Assembly: GCA_947495685.1 (NCBI GenBank) | Contig: CANLZY010000006.1 | Span: forward strand, 124,001 to 188,000 | Direction of reading: 5' to 3' | Length of the DNA: 64,000 nt | DNA from: an uncultured Tropicimonas sp. | GTDB lineage: Bacteria; Pseudomonadota; Alphaproteobacteria; Rhodobacterales; Rhodobacteraceae | Notes under the pieces: generated by a model | What the model was told of the DNA's origin: nothing | Database searches by the model: none | The model's input: the letters and a program-made list of their open reading frames with translations, nothing else | Shown: positions 16,750-26,371 of the stretch, piece by piece | How positions within the stretch are numbered: position 1 is the stretch's first letter | How the letters are laid out: every line of letters begins with the position of its first letter | Position numbers and translations under genes: made by a program

Positions 16750-17164
16750 TGATCCAGGCTTGTCGGTTGGTGGGCGATCCGCAGACTGAGCCCATGTGGA
16801 TCGGTCGGCGTGTCGCCCCGATGTGACCCGTGCCCAACCTGAAGCTACACGACGTTTGACGGGGCCGTTTGGGGCCTGTGGGTGGAGCGCACATTCGCAG
16901 TCGCGGTCGTTGGCGACGACAGTGCAACCGACAGCATGATGTTGCCGGTCAGGTTCTGCACATCAGAGAGGAAGTGAAATGTGGGTGGCGGCACAAGTCA
17001 GGTGGGGGCTTCAAGGCCGAAGCACCCGTGGATGACACCCGCGCGGTGTGCGACTCTCTGGGGAGCGACCAACTTGACGTCCCCAGCGGCAATGCGGTGG
17101 TTGTGGGCCAACCGATGCATTGCCACTGGAACGGTCCCGCAGGATCGACAAGGGTGCCGAGCGG
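16750..17164. other. 415-bp gene-free interval downstream of zapA
   Basis: No convincing reading frame or known repeat is visible. In many proteobacteria the 6S RNA gene (ssrS) lies directly after zapA, so an RNA gene is possible. Only short stem candidates are visible (CGATCC...GGATCG near 16775-16815, GGCG-TGT-CGCC shortly after) and I could not fold the typical 6S shape, so none is called. Confidence 0.4.
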
Positions 17165-17527
17165 TCAGGCGTTGGCTTGACGAATCTTGTCGGCGGCGTC
17201 CTTGTTGTAGGTAACACCACTGGTCTCGAACAGGGTGTCGAGCTCCCCCGAGAGGGTCATCTCGGTGATGATGTCACAACCGCCCACGAACTCGCCCTTG
17301 ACGTAGAGCTGGGGGATGGTCGGCCAGTCGGAGTATTCCTTGATGCCCTGGCGGATCTCGTCGTCAGCCAGAACGTTCACGTCGGAAAAATCCACGCCCA
17401 TGAAATTCAGAACACCGGCGACCCGGCTGGAGAAGCCACATTGCGGCGCGGTCTTGGTGCCCTTCATGTACAGCACCACGTCGTTGGCCTTGACGGTTTC
17501 CTCGATACGGTTCTTTGCGTCGGTCAT
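17165..17527 (-). CDS. grxD: Monothiol glutaredoxin, Grx4 family
   Basis: 120 residues. The monothiol active site CGFS is at Cys30 (TAPQCGFSS). The conserved WPTIPQLYVKGEFVGGCDI motif binds glutathione and the shared [2Fe-2S] cluster. Grx4-type proteins carry Fe-S clusters and work with BolA proteins, and a bolA gene lies 300 bp upstream on the same strand. AAGGAA precedes the ATG at 17527. A longer in-frame start exists but would reach into the spacer without a ribosome site. Confidence 0.95.
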   Translation of the reverse strand: MTDAKNRIEETVKANDVVLYMKGTKTAPQCGFSSRVAGVLNFMGVDFSDVNVLADDEIRQGIKEYSDWPTIPQLYVKGEFVGGCDIITEMTLSGELDTLFETSGVTYNKDAADKIRQANA

Positions 17528-17561
17528 GTCTCGTTTCCTTGCTGTGCGCCGAAGCGTCGTG

Positions 17562-17801
17562 TCAGTGGTGGCGGGTCGGTCGCCAATCTTGGTCCTCGGA
17601 GACGTTGCTGTTCGCAGGTACGTCATCCCCTTGCGGCGAGTCGATCGCGTCCAGCCCGAATTCTCCGCCGGTTCGTGCCTTGCCCGGGCGCATCCACGCC
17701 AGCGGTCGGTGCCGGTTCCGCTTCACATAGGCTTCGGCACACGTCGCGACAATGGCAAAGGCCGCCATCGCGCCAAGCGCCCAGGGGAGCCAACCCGGCA
17801 T
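17562..17801 (-). CDS. Small membrane-anchored protein between bolA and grxD
   Basis: 79 residues: one N-terminal transmembrane helix (MPGWLPWALGAMAAFAIVAT), then a basic segment (YVKRNRHRPLAW) and a polar tail. No family is recognised. It sits 19 nt after bolA and 34 nt before grxD on the same strand, so it is probably co-transcribed with this iron-sulfur pair. The clean helix and the compact packing support it being real. Confidence 0.6.
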   Translation of the reverse strand: MPGWLPWALGAMAAFAIVATCAEAYVKRNRHRPLAWMRPGKARTGGEFGLDAIDSPQGDDVPANSNVSEDQDWRPTRHH

Positions 17802-17820
17802 GGCGGATACCGATCCGCCG

Positions 17821-18063
17821 TCAGTCCGGGATCTTGGTGGTCAGGGCCAGCGCGTGCAATTCTCCATGGTTCCCGTCCATCTTGCCCTTGAGCGCGGCAT
17901 AGACGGCACGCTGTTGTTGCACGCGATTCTGGCCGCGAAAGCTCTCGTCGATCACCTCTGCGGCGAAATGGTTTCCGTCGCCGGCAAGATCGGTGATCGT
18001 GATCCTTGCGTCCGGAAAGCCGGTACGGATGAGGTCTTCGATTTCCTGGGCCTCTATGGCCAT
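17821..18063 (-). CDS. bolA: BolA family protein
   Basis: 80 residues beginning MAIEAQEIEDLIRTGFPDA, with the class II KH-like core: DGNHFAAEVIDESFRGQNRVQQQRAVYAAL and the tail HALALTT. BolA proteins form [2Fe-2S]-bridged complexes with monothiol glutaredoxins, and grxD is in the same gene run, so this is probably the partner pair for Fe-S delivery or iron sensing. The ATG at 18063 is chosen because the longer frame adds unlike residues. Confidence 0.9.
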   Translation of the reverse strand: MAIEAQEIEDLIRTGFPDARITITDLAGDGNHFAAEVIDESFRGQNRVQQQRAVYAALKGKMDGNHGELHALALTTKIPD

Positions 18064-18237
18064 GAGCGGTTTCCCTGCTGCTGATGCTGTGCGTCGGCGC
18101 AAATCTAAGGGGGCGGGGCCGCCGCTGCAAGCCCGCGGCTCGGATCAGGCAGGGGCGAGATCGGTCGGCGGGAAACGGCCCGGGCATTGCCCATTTCCCA
18201 TGCATCGCCGGTGGCACTGGCGTGTCGATCACCGATG

Positions 18238-18267
18238 CCCGTTCGCCGTCACACGATTGTGAACGGG
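18238..18267. terminator. Hairpin downstream of purL
   Basis: CCCGTTC (18238) pairs with GAACGGG (ending 18267) and encloses a second dyad TCACA-CGAT-TGTGA. It lies 17 nt past the purL stop, as expected for a terminator, but lacks a U-run. Confidence 0.4.
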
Positions 18268-18283
18268 CTGCGCTCTGCGCAGA

Positions 18284-20443
18284 TCAGCCGACGGCAGCGG
18301 CGAAAGCGCCGCGAAACAGGCGCGAGAGGTCTGCCAGCGGCGCCTCGGAGCTTCCCATGCGCACCGTGTCACCGGCAAATCGACCGACGGTTTCGATCGG
18401 GACACCGGCCTGACCTGCGGCCACCATCAATGCTTCGGCCTTGTCGAAGGAGCAGGTGATCAGATAGCGGGCTTGATCCTCGCCGAACAGCGTTGGCGTG
18501 TCGGCCGGATCCAGCACCACGCCGACGCCGGCGTTTTCGGCCATCTCGAAGGCCGCGAGTGCCAACCCGCCGTCGGACAGGTCGGTGCAGCCGTCGATCC
18601 AGGCGCGGTTGGCGCGGATGAATTCGCCATGCGCCCATTCCTGGTCGAGATCCACATGCGGCGCGTCCCCATCCTCGCGGTGAAAGACCTCGGCCAGCAG
18701 GGCTGACTGGCCCAGATGGCCCTGGGTTTGCCCCAGAAGCAACAGCACATGGCCCTCGCGGGCGTCGCGGCCGATCAGGTGATCAAGGTCATCGAGCAAG
18801 CCGACCGCGCCGATGGTCGGCGTGGGCAGGATCGGCTCGCCGTCGGTCTCGTTGTAGAGCGAGACATTGCCGGACACGACCGGCATGTCGAGAGCGATGC
18901 ACGCCTCGCCAATGCCCTGGATGGCACCGACGAGTTGCCCCATGATCTCGGGCTTTTCCGGGTTGCCAAAGTTCAGGTTGTCGGTGGTGGCCAGCGGTCT
19001 CGCGCCCACGGCGCAGAGGTTGCGGTAAGCTTCGGCCACCGCCTGCTTGCCGCCCTCGACGGGGTTGGCGCGCACGTAGCGCGGCGTGACGTCGGAGGTG
19101 AAGGCCAGCGCCTTGTTGGTACCATGCACGCGCACGATGCCGGCACCCGCGCCGGGCACGCGCACCGTGTCGGCCATGACCATGTGGTCGTATTGCTCGT
19201 AGACCCATGACTTTGCCGCATAGTTCGGAGATGAAATCAACGCCTTCAGGGCATCAATCGGGTCGATCTCGGGCACCGGGTCCATTTCGGTGGCAGGGGG
19301 TGTTGGCTCCCACGGACGGTCGTATTCCGGGGCGGAGCCGGCCAGCGTTGCCAGCGGCAGGTCTGCGACCACAGCGCCGCCGTGTTCGATCAGGAAACGG
19401 TCCTCTGGAATGGTCTCGCCAACAATCGCGAAATCAAGGTCCCACTTTTCGAAGACGGCGCGGGCCTCGGCCTCTTTCGCGGGGCGCAGCACCATGAGCA
19501 TGCGCTCCTGGCTCTCCGACAGCATCATCTCGTAGGGCGTCATGTTTGATTCGCGCTGCGGCACAGAATCGAGGTTCAACCGAATGCCCAGACCGCCCTT
19601 GTCGCCCATCTCGACAGCCGAGCAGGTAAGACCTGCAGCGCCCATGTCCTGAATGGAGATCACGGCCCCTGTCTGCATCAGCTCCAGAGTGGCTTCCATC
19701 AGGCGCTTTTCGGTGAAGGGGTCACCGACCTGCACCGTGGGGCGCTTTTCCTCGATCGTGTCGTCGAATTCGGCCGAGGCCATCGTGGCTCCACCGACGC
19801 CGTCCCGACCAGTTTTTGCACCGAGATAGACCACGGGCATGCCGACACCGGAGGCCGCCGAATAGAAGATTGCATCGGTGTCGGCCAGGCCGGCGGCAAA
19901 GGCGTTGACCAGGCAGTTGCCATTGTAGGCAGGGTGGAAGCGCACTTCGCCACCAATGGTCGGCACGCCAAAGCAGTTGCCATAGCCGCCGACACCAGCC
20001 ACCACGCCCGAGACGAGGCTGCGCGTCTTGGGGTGTGCGGGCTCGCCAAAGGACAGGGAGTTCATCGCGGCGATCGGGCGGGCACCCATTGTGAAGACAT
20101 CGCGCAGGATGCCGCCAACGCCGGTGGCAGCGCCCTGATAGGGTTCGATGTAGGACGGGTGGTTGTGGCTTTCCATCTTGAAGACCACGCATTGACCGTC
20201 GCCGATGTCGACAATGCCGGCGTTCTCACCGGGTCCGCAGATGACCTGTGGGCCAGTGGTGGGCAATGTCCGGAGCCACTTCTTGGACGATTTGTAGGAA
20301 CAATGTTCGTTCCACATCGCCGAAAATATGCCTAGTTCGGTGAAGTTTGGATCGCGGTTCAGTATCCGCAGGATCTCGGCATATTCTTCGGGTTTCAGGC
20401 CATGGGCCTCGATCAGTTCCGGCGTGATGGCTGGCTCGTGCAT
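18284..20443 (-). CDS. purL: Phosphoribosylformylglycinamidine synthase subunit PurL (small type)
   Basis: 719 residues, the length of small PurL that works with separate PurS and PurQ. It uses ATP to convert FGAR to FGAM in purine synthesis. Visible: [47 protein letters not shown] (substrate/ATP site), [12 protein letters not shown] and the second-half repeat of the fold with [12 protein letters not shown] and GNVSLYNET. The start at 20443 is preferred because AAGGGG then has 7-nt spacing; the ATG 6 nt upstream would touch it. purS/purQ are not in the window. Confidence 0.96.
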   Translation of the reverse strand: MHEPAITPELIEAHGLKPEEYAEILRILNRDPNFTELGIFSAMWNEHCSYKSSKKWLRTLPTTGPQVICGPGENAGIVDIGDGQCVVFKMESHNHPSYIEPYQGAATGVGGILRDVFTMGARPIAAMNSLSFGEPAHPKTRSLVSGVVAGVGGYGNCFGVPTIGGEVRFHPAYNGNCLVNAFAAGLADTDAIFYSAASGVGMPVVYLGAKTGRDGVGGATMASAEFDDTIEEKRPTVQVGDPFTEKRLMEATLELMQTGAVISIQDMGAAGLTCSAVEMGDKGGLGIRLNLDSVPQRESNMTPYEMMLSESQERMLMVLRPAKEAEARAVFEKWDLDFAIVGETIPEDRFLIEHGGAVVADLPLATLAGSAPEYDRPWEPTPPATEMDPVPEIDPIDALKALISSPNYAAKSWVYEQYDHMVMADTVRVPGAGAGIVRVHGTNKALAFTSDVTPRYVRANPVEGGKQAVAEAYRNLCAVGARPLATTDNLNFGNPEKPEIMGQLVGAIQGIGEACIALDMPVVSGNVSLYNETDGEPILPTPTIGAVGLLDDLDHLIGRDAREGHVLLLLGQTQGHLGQSALLAEVFHREDGDAPHVDLDQEWAHGEFIRANRAWIDGCTDLSDGGLALAAFEMAENAGVGVVLDPADTPTLFGEDQARYLITCSFDKAEALMVAAGQAGVPIETVGRFAGDTVRMGSSEAPLADLSRLFRGAFAAAVG

Positions 20444-20594
20444 GAACATTCCCCTTTGTCGGCTGCGCTTTTAGGCGTTGCGACGCAAAAGGGAAAGAGG
20501 CCCGCTGGCAACATGTGGTCATTGAAGGGCCGGAACCGATGGCGTGGAGACGCGACCGGCTTGCACCGATCGCAAAACCAGCAGGTCGTACGTC

Positions 20595-21413
20595 TCAGTT
20601 ACCGATGGCATTGGCCGAGTAGGCAATCGCACGTTGGTAGTTGCCGCTGTCGTTCCAGACGCTCAGAACGCGGAAATTCTTGGTCCCCTGAGTATAGGGT
20701 TTTCCGGGTTGCCAGCCTCCTTTCCGCAACATGTTTGCGGCCGAGGCCAGTGCGTCGGCAGGGCTGTAGGGATCGGCCCGGCCGTCTCCGGTCGCGTCGA
20801 CGGCATAGCGGACCCAGTTTCCAGCCAGGAATTGCATATGCCCCAGTTCACCGGAGGGGCCACCCTTGGTCGCGCTGGAAATCACACCGCGATCAACCAG
20901 TTGGAGAGCGGCGATGGCGTCATCCTCGAAACGTGGGTGGCGCCGGCAATAGGACGCCAGCGTCACCGCCCCATCGACGATGGGCGTTCCTCCGGTATAG
21001 CCGCCCCAGCTCGTCTCCAACCCCCAAATCGTTACCAGGATATTGGCGGGCACGCCGTACTGTCGTTCAAGCGCCGTGAAGAGGGTTTTGTATTTTGCCT
21101 TCTTGCTGCGCGCCTGGTTGATGAAAGCCTCAGCGGAGCTGCCGCTCCGCTTGGCGAGGAATTTCGCGGGGTCGCCCTGGAGGGTTCCCGACTGACTCGC
21201 CGGGTTGGATTCGAAACGCCACGTGATGCCGGACAGCCGGGCCGCCTGGAGTGCCTGCATGCCGCGTTGTTTCACGGATTTACGGGCGTCCTGGGCAAGC
21301 CCTTGTTTGTAGGCTTCGAACTGACCCTTGCTGGTAATGCACTGGGCAGCGAGTGCCGGTGTGGCGAGAGCGAGTGCTAGAATTGCGGAAACCGCCAGGT
21401 TTCGGACAAGCAT
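20595..21413 (-). CDS. Lytic murein transglycosylase, MltB family
   Basis: 272 residues with a cleaved signal peptide (MLVRNLAVSAILALALATPALA). The SLT_2 catalytic domain contains the Glu in IWGLETSWGGYTG (Glu133), GTPIVDGAVTLASYCRR, and SGELGHMQFLAGNWVRYAVD. It cleaves the glycan chain of peptidoglycan to 1,6-anhydro ends in the periplasm. No lipobox and no C-terminal peptidoglycan-binding domain, so it is a soluble, shorter variant. GGAGGA precedes the ATG at 21413. Confidence 0.92.
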   Translation of the reverse strand: MLVRNLAVSAILALALATPALAAQCITSKGQFEAYKQGLAQDARKSVKQRGMQALQAARLSGITWRFESNPASQSGTLQGDPAKFLAKRSGSSAEAFINQARSKKAKYKTLFTALERQYGVPANILVTIWGLETSWGGYTGGTPIVDGAVTLASYCRRHPRFEDDAIAALQLVDRGVISSATKGGPSGELGHMQFLAGNWVRYAVDATGDGRADPYSPADALASAANMLRKGGWQPGKPYTQGTKNFRVLSVWNDSGNYQRAIAYSANAIGN

Positions 21414-21739
21414 TGGAATCCTCCGATGAAATCGCCGACATCTTAGCGAAGGCTGCAGCAAATCCAAGCATGGCATTTTGGTGCTGCATCGCAGCGTAAC
21501 CGCGTTTGTTGTCTGGAGAATTTCGTTTCTGAGGTTGTGTCGACAGGCTGGTTCGGCTCCGGCCAAAGCACAAAAAAAAGGCCGAGAACAAGTCTCGGCC
21601 CAAGTCCAACAGGGAGGTAAAGACGAACAACTACTTGTCCGTCGATACATTCGAAATAGAAATCTGTACGGTTCAGTTCAAGTCCAAAGTTGCCGCAGGT
21701 GCGAATACCCGCCTTGCCTGTGTTGCAAGAGCAACGACA
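21414..21739. other. 326-bp spacer: LysR terminator and transglycosylase promoter
   Basis: No gene is seen. It contains the terminator at 21572-21600 and, nearer 21414, the presumed promoter of the transglycosylase gene. Confidence 0.5.
21572..21600 (-). terminator. Rho-independent terminator of the LysR gene
   Basis: GGCCGAGA and TCTCGGCC (8-bp stem, loop ACAAG) are followed in the transcript by eight U (plus-strand A-run 21572-21579). It lies about 140 nt after the LysR stop. Confidence 0.85.
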
Positions 21740-22642
21740 TCAGGTGGGATCGGGTTCTGCGCGGCGGCGCGATGCCTGGATCTCTTCGACCACGAAATCA
21801 CGGAAGGCCGAGATCCGCTTGGATTGGCGCAGTTCCTCGGGGTAGGCAAGGAAAACAGGAACTTCGGCGCTTTCGACCTCGGGAAGGACCCGGACGAGGT
21901 TGGGGTCGGTCTCGACGATGTAGTTGGGCAGTACGCCGATTCCGAGGTGGTTGATGACGCATTGCAGCACGCCGAAGTAATTGTTCACGTTCAACCGGGC
22001 CGTGATGTCATGTCCCAGCAGCCATTCCACCATCGACGCGCCGGCTGCTACCTGCGTGGACGAGGCGCCCTGGCAGATCAGGCGGTGATCCTTCATGTCG
22101 TCCGGGGTCAGCGGAGTTCCGAATTGTTCGAGGTATTGCGGCGACGCATAGAGCCGCATCCGCACGGTCATCAGCCGCTTGCGGATCAGGTCGGCCTGCG
22201 AGGGTTCCTTCATGCGGATGGCGACGTCCGCCTCCCGCATTGGCAGGTCAAGTACCCGCTCTTCCAGCATCAGGTCGATGTTCAGGTCTGGATATTTTGC
22301 ATAGAGCTTGGCCAGACGTGGCGCCAGCCAGAGCGAGCCAAAGCCGTGGGCCGTGGTGACGCGAAGCTCTCCGAACACTTCTTCTTCGCTGTCCCGGATA
22401 CGTGCGGAGGCTGCTTCGAGCCGCTTGGACATGCCACGGGTGGCGTCATAAAGAAGCTCTCCCTGTTCCGTCAGGATCAGACCTCGCGCGTGGCGGTGGA
22501 ACAACGTCGTGTTCAGGCTTTCCTCAAGCGCCCGGATCTGACGGGACACTGCCGACTGGGACAGATGCAGGGAGTCGCCGGCGTGGGTCAGGCTACCTGC
22601 AGACGCCACAGCATGAAAAATTCTTAACTTGTCCCAGTCCAT
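21740..22642 (-). CDS. LysR family transcriptional regulator
   Basis: 300 residues. The N-terminal winged helix-turn-helix is MDWDKLRIFHAVASAGSLTHAG with SQSAVSRQIRALEE. The effector domain begins near VFGELRVTTAHGFG and contains VLDLPMREADVAIRMKEP. The gene is monocistronic, flanked by a strong terminator downstream and a 286-bp spacer upstream with no divergent partner close by, so the target is not obvious. A 13-bp dyad overlaps its leader and may be an autoregulatory site. Confidence 0.92.
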   Translation of the reverse strand: MDWDKLRIFHAVASAGSLTHAGDSLHLSQSAVSRQIRALEESLNTTLFHRHARGLILTEQGELLYDATRGMSKRLEAASARIRDSEEEVFGELRVTTAHGFGSLWLAPRLAKLYAKYPDLNIDLMLEERVLDLPMREADVAIRMKEPSQADLIRKRLMTVRMRLYASPQYLEQFGTPLTPDDMKDHRLICQGASSTQVAAGASMVEWLLGHDITARLNVNNYFGVLQCVINHLGIGVLPNYIVETDPNLVRVLPEVESAEVPVFLAYPEELRQSKRISAFRDFVVEEIQASRRRAEPDPT

Positions 22643-22647
22643 TCTTT

Positions 22648-22660
22648 CATACCCGGTATG
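22648..22660. promoter_or_regulatory. Short palindrome in the LysR leader
   Basis: CATACC-C-GGTATG, a perfect 6-bp inverted repeat around one base, lies 6 to 18 bp before the LysR start codon, where the ribosome site would be. Possible autoregulatory operator. Confidence 0.3.
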
Positions 22661-22928
22661 TTGTTTACGCTCTAACTTGGTGTCTCATGCCACGGTCTGC
22701 GCCCGGATCATATCCCTGTCGTCGGAAAAATCCACATTGTGCCAAAAGCGCTTTGGGGGGAATCCGCCGAGCGTCCGGTTGGTCCCGGAGCGCGCAGTCG
22801 AAACCGCGCCTTGGGGGCCGGCCGCTTGCCGCCGCACATCCGCGTTATCGCAATCGTCGCATCCCGGTCAAATGTGGTAGCGTAAGGTGATGGATCGGGG
22901 TAATTCGCCCGGCAATGCGGAGGAACTG

Positions 22929-23834
22929 ATGGCCGATCGACACGTGGCCCGCGACATCACCTATGCCAACAGTGTCCGCTCGCGTGGCGGTCGCGCGTTT
23001 GTCCGGGTTCTGGAAAACGCAACCGGCCGCATCAGCCTGATCCGTCGTGCCGAGGGCTACGAAACCGAGGTCGCGCAGGGCAAGGATTTCTGGGGCGTGA
23101 TGGTTGCGCGCTATGGCCTCAGTCTCGATGTGATCGGTGGAAGTCTGGACAATATTCCATCCGAAGGCCCGTTGATCCTGATCGCCAACCATCCCTACGG
23201 CATTCTCGATGGGTTGATGATGGGGCACATCATGAGCATCGTGCGAGGCGATTTTCGCATTCTTGCCAACAGCGTGTTCGGAAAGTCCGAGGATCTGAAT
23301 CGGGTCATCCTGCCGATCTCGTTCGAAGAGAACAAGGAGGCCATGCGCCAGAACCTCGAAACGCGCAGAGAAGCCCTGCGTTACCTTGATGCGGGCGGCG
23401 CGATTGGGGTGTTTCCCGGCGGCACCGTCTCTACGTCGGCCAAGCCTTTCACACGTCCGATGGACCCTGGCTGGCGCAGCTTCACGGCCAAGATGGTGGC
23501 CAAGTCCAACGCCACCGTCGTGCCGATCTTTTTCGAGGGGCACAACAGCCGTCTGTTCCAGTTCGCCAGCCACCTGCACTCGACCTTGCGGCTGGCTCTG
23601 CTCATCAAGGAGTTCCGCAAGCGGGTGGACGATCCTGTCCGGGTTGCCATCGGGGAGCCCATAGATCAGGAAAAACTTGCGATGCGGGCCGGTGATCCAA
23701 AGGCAATGATGGACTTTCTGAGGGCCGAGACCTATTCCCTTTCGCCAAAGCCGTTGAAGTCGCTCGACTACGGGTTCGAGTTCGACGACCGGTACCGGGA
23801 CGAGAAAAGCGAAAAGGGGCCGCGGATTTACTGA
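22929..23834 (+). CDS. Lysophospholipid acyltransferase family protein (PlsC-like)
   Basis: 301 residues. The acyltransferase signature is present as [11 protein letters not shown] (His88, Asp94), in the NHPxGxxDG form seen in hemolysin/ornithine-lipid-type acyltransferases, and the acceptor motif as VFPGGTVST. It probably transfers an acyl chain to a lyso-lipid at the inner membrane; the lipid class is not known. GGAGG sits 6 nt before the ATG at 22929; an earlier in-frame ATG has no ribosome site. Its TGA overlaps the ATG of murI by one base, so the two are co-translated. Confidence 0.88.
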   Translation: MADRHVARDITYANSVRSRGGRAFVRVLENATGRISLIRRAEGYETEVAQGKDFWGVMVARYGLSLDVIGGSLDNIPSEGPLILIANHPYGILDGLMMGHIMSIVRGDFRILANSVFGKSEDLNRVILPISFEENKEAMRQNLETRREALRYLDAGGAIGVFPGGTVSTSAKPFTRPMDPGWRSFTAKMVAKSNATVVPIFFEGHNSRLFQFASHLHSTLRLALLIKEFRKRVDDPVRVAIGEPIDQEKLAMRAGDPKAMMDFLRAETYSLSPKPLKSLDYGFEFDDRYRDEKSEKGPRIY

Positions 23835-24646
23835 TGGCAGTCGGGATCTTCGATAGTGGGCTGGGCGGGCTGACCGTTCTGGATGCGGTGAGCCGGCGCT
23901 TGCCGGAGGTGCCGTTCGTTTACTTCGGTGACAACGCCCACACGCCCTATGGCGTGCGCAATGCCGAGGATGTCTATGGGCTGACGACGCACGCCGTCGA
24001 ACGGATGTGGGACGAGGGCTGCGACATGGTGATCCTGGCCTGCAACACGGCCAGTGCGGCCGCCTTGCGGCGGATGCAGGAAAGCTGGGTTCCGTCAGGC
24101 AAGCGGGTGCTGGGCGTTTTCGTGCCGCTGATCGAGGCGCTGACAGAACGTCAGTGGGGCGACAATTCTCCGCCGCGCGAGGTCGAAGTGAAAAACGTGG
24201 CCTTGTTCGCGACTCCGGCAACCGTGTCCAGCCGGGCATTTCAACGCGAGTTGGCCTTCCGCGCCATTGGCGTCGATGTCGAGGCGCAGGCCTGTGGCGG
24301 CGTCGTGGATGCCATCGAAGACGGCGACCTGATCCTGGCAGAGGCGCTGGTGCGCAGCCATGTCGATGCCCTGAAGCGCAAGATGCCGATGCCACAGGCC
24401 GCGGTACTGGGCTGCACGCATTACCCGCTGATGGAAGATATCTTTCGCGACGCCCTTGGCCCACAGGTAAAGGTCTATTCGCAGGCGAATCTGGTCGCTG
24501 AAAGCCTGGCGGACTACTTGCAACGGCATCCGGGAATGATTGGCGAGGGGCAGAAGTCGGTGTTTCTCACCACCGGCGATCCGGCACGCGTGTCGCAGCG
24601 CGCGACGCAGTTCCTGCGACGAAAGATCGAGTTTACCGCCGCCTGA
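23834..24646 (+). CDS. murI: Glutamate racemase
   Basis: 270 residues. It interconverts L- and D-glutamate for peptidoglycan, in the cytoplasm, without cofactor. Both catalytic cysteines are present: Cys70 in [12 protein letters not shown] and Cys194 in [10 protein letters not shown]. The N-terminal [13 protein letters not shown] carries the conserved Asp7, and [11 protein letters not shown] follows. It is coupled to the upstream acyltransferase (TGATG). Length and motifs are standard. Confidence 0.96.
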   Translation: MAVGIFDSGLGGLTVLDAVSRRLPEVPFVYFGDNAHTPYGVRNAEDVYGLTTHAVERMWDEGCDMVILACNTASAAALRRMQESWVPSGKRVLGVFVPLIEALTERQWGDNSPPREVEVKNVALFATPATVSSRAFQRELAFRAIGVDVEAQACGGVVDAIEDGDLILAEALVRSHVDALKRKMPMPQAAVLGCTHYPLMEDIFRDALGPQVKVYSQANLVAESLADYLQRHPGMIGEGQKSVFLTTGDPARVSQRATQFLRRKIEFTAA

Positions 24647-24699
24647 TTGCGGCGCTCCCTACTTTCCTATATTTCGGCCACTTCAAAAGAGGTCCCGTC

Positions 24700-25728
24700 A
24701 TGACGCATTCCGTCGCAATTCTTGGCGCGTCCGGATACACCGGCGCAGAACTTGTCCGCCTGATCGCCACCCATCCGACGATGGAGGTGCGCGCGCTGTC
24801 CGCCGATCGCAAGGCCGGTATGGAGATGGCCGAGGTGTTTCCGCATCTGCGCCACCTTGATCTGCCAACCCTTCGCAAGATCGACGACCTGACGTTTGAC
24901 GAGATCGATATCGTCTTTTGCGCGCTGCCGCATGCGACCAGCCAGGCGGTGATCTCGCAATTGCCATCCGGGGTGAAGATCGTCGATCTGAGTGCCGATT
25001 TCCGGCTTCGCGACCCGGCGGTGTATGAAAAGTGGTACGGAAAGCCGCACTCGGCGCCCGAGTTGCAAAAGCAGGCGGTCTATGGGCTGACGGAGTTCTA
25101 TCGGGAGGCAATCCGCAATGCGCGACTTGTTGCCGGTACCGGCTGCAACGCGGCGACAGGATTGTTCTCGCTGTTGCCATTGGTGCGGGCCGGGGTGATC
25201 GACCTGGACGAGATCATCATGGATCTGAAATGCGGCGCCTCGGGTGCGGGACGGGCGCTCAAGGAAAACCTTCTGCACGCAGAACTGTCGGAAAACTGGC
25301 ACCCCTATGCCGTTGGTGGAATGCACCGGCATCTGGGCGAGTTCGACCAGGAGTTTTCGCTGGCGGCCGGACGTCCTGTCGAGGTGCAGTTCACACCCCA
25401 CCTGATGCCCGCGAACCGCGGTATCCTGGCCACGACCTATGTGCGGGGCGAGGCCGCCGAGGTGCACGCAACGATGGCCGCTGCCTATGCTGGCGAACCC
25501 TTTATCGAGGTTCTGCCCATGGGGCAGGTGCCGGCGGTCAAGCATGTCAGGGGGTCGAATTTCGTTCACATCGGCGTGGTGAAAGAACGTGCCGCGGGAC
25601 GTGCGACGATCTATGCGGTATTGGACAATCTTACGAAGGGGTCTTCGGGACAGGCGATACAGAATGCCAACCTGATGCTGGGCGAAGCCGAGGCGAGTGG
25701 GCTGATGCTGGCTCCGGTCTATCCATAA
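24700..25728 (+). CDS. argC: N-acetyl-gamma-glutamyl-phosphate reductase
   Basis: 342 residues. It reduces N-acetylglutamyl phosphate with NADPH in arginine synthesis. The N-terminal Rossmann motif is [18 protein letters not shown]. The catalytic Cys is Cys149 in AGTGCNAATG (the usual motif is GCYPT, so the residues after Cys differ). The His region is [14 protein letters not shown], and [13 protein letters not shown] is conserved. It is the longer, type 1 form. AGAGG lies before the ATG. No other arg genes are nearby; murI is upstream and ccmE follows after 34 nt. Confidence 0.95.
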   Translation: MTHSVAILGASGYTGAELVRLIATHPTMEVRALSADRKAGMEMAEVFPHLRHLDLPTLRKIDDLTFDEIDIVFCALPHATSQAVISQLPSGVKIVDLSADFRLRDPAVYEKWYGKPHSAPELQKQAVYGLTEFYREAIRNARLVAGTGCNAATGLFSLLPLVRAGVIDLDEIIMDLKCGASGAGRALKENLLHAELSENWHPYAVGGMHRHLGEFDQEFSLAAGRPVEVQFTPHLMPANRGILATTYVRGEAAEVHATMAAAYAGEPFIEVLPMGQVPAVKHVRGSNFVHIGVVKERAAGRATIYAVLDNLTKGSSGQAIQNANLMLGEAEASGLMLAPVYP

Positions 25729-25762
25729 GACACACAGCCATCCGACGAAGGGGAGCGGACCG

Positions 25763-26227
25763 ATGGAAGGAATGAAAGGGCTCAAGAAGCGGCGACGGAT
25801 CCAGGTAATCCTGGTGGCTTTCGTGGCCTTGGCGGGCAGCACGGCACTGATCGGCTACGCGATGCGGGACGGAATCAACTACTTCCGGCCGCCGTCGGCC
25901 GTGGTCGAAAGCCCGCCACCCGCCCGCGAAACGTTCCGGATCGGCGGACTGGTGGAGGAGGGCACATTGGTGCGCGGACAGGGTGAAACGATCACCTTCA
26001 GCGTGACCGACGGTGGCGCCTCGGTGCCGGTGTCCTATACCGGTGTTCTGCCCGACCTTTTCAACGAGGGCGAGGGCATGGTCGGGACTGGCAACCTGGT
26101 GAACGGCGTCTTTGTGGCGACCGAGATCCTGGCCCGGCACGACGAAACCTACATGCCCAAGGAAGTCATCGACGCGCTGAAGGATCAGGGCGTGTACCGT
26201 GATGAGGAAGGCGGCGAGGGCTCCTGA
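25763..26227 (+). CDS. ccmE: Cytochrome c maturation heme chaperone CcmE
   Basis: 154 residues. An N-terminal signal anchor (residues about 10-34) places the OB-fold domain in the periplasm. The heme-attachment histidine is His126 in LARHDETYMP, and FRIGGLVEEGT is the conserved first strand. CcmE takes heme from CcmC and passes it to CcmF/CcmH for attachment to apocytochromes. GGGGAG sits before the ATG at 25763; an ATG 9 nt in is also possible. A hairpin follows, and the rest of the Ccm genes (ccmF, ccmH) come only after a 2.6-kb insertion of lysis-type genes. Confidence 0.95.
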   Translation: MEGMKGLKKRRRIQVILVAFVALAGSTALIGYAMRDGINYFRPPSAVVESPPPARETFRIGGLVEEGTLVRGQGETITFSVTDGGASVPVSYTGVLPDLFNEGEGMVGTGNLVNGVFVATEILARHDETYMPKEVIDALKDQGVYRDEEGGEGS

Positions 26228-26249
26228 GCCCGCTCCTTCCCCACCAAAG

Positions 26250-26283
26250 ATCGGGCCGGGATCGGTGATCTTTCCGGCCCGAT
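26250..26283 (+). terminator. Terminator-like hairpin after ccmE
   Basis: ATCGGGCCGG pairs with CCGGCCCGAT (10 bp, 14-nt loop). There is no clear U-run, but it lies 23 nt after ccmE and separates it from the lysis cassette. Confidence 0.55.
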
Positions 26284-26307
26284 GACGATAGCCTGCGCGC
26301 GGTCAGG

Positions 26308-26321
26308 TTAGCGATCCTTAA
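26308..26321. promoter_or_regulatory. Weak CtrA-like site before the endolysin gene
   Basis: TTAG-N6-TTAA, extending into TTAAACCAAT, lies about 50 bp before the endolysin ATG. It resembles the alphaproteobacterial CtrA site TTAA-N7-TTAA, with one mismatch and a spacer one base short. CtrA/CckA control of GTA lysis genes is known in Rhodobacter capsulatus; this match is marginal. Confidence 0.25.
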
Positions 26322-26371
26322 ACCAATTGGCGGAGCCTCCGAGCATCAATTTATGCCGGAGAACAGGCTCC

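Noticed and set aside
16750-16950. 6S RNA
   Set aside because: Position is suggestive, but I could not form the long closing stem and central bulge, so it is reported only as a possibility.
16869-17180. 103-residue frame downstream of zapA
   Set aside because: Runs into the end of grxD antisense and has no protein-like pattern.
22845-24464. 539-residue open frame on the minus strand
   Set aside because: Antisense to the acyltransferase and murI genes, with low-complexity Arg/Pro composition.
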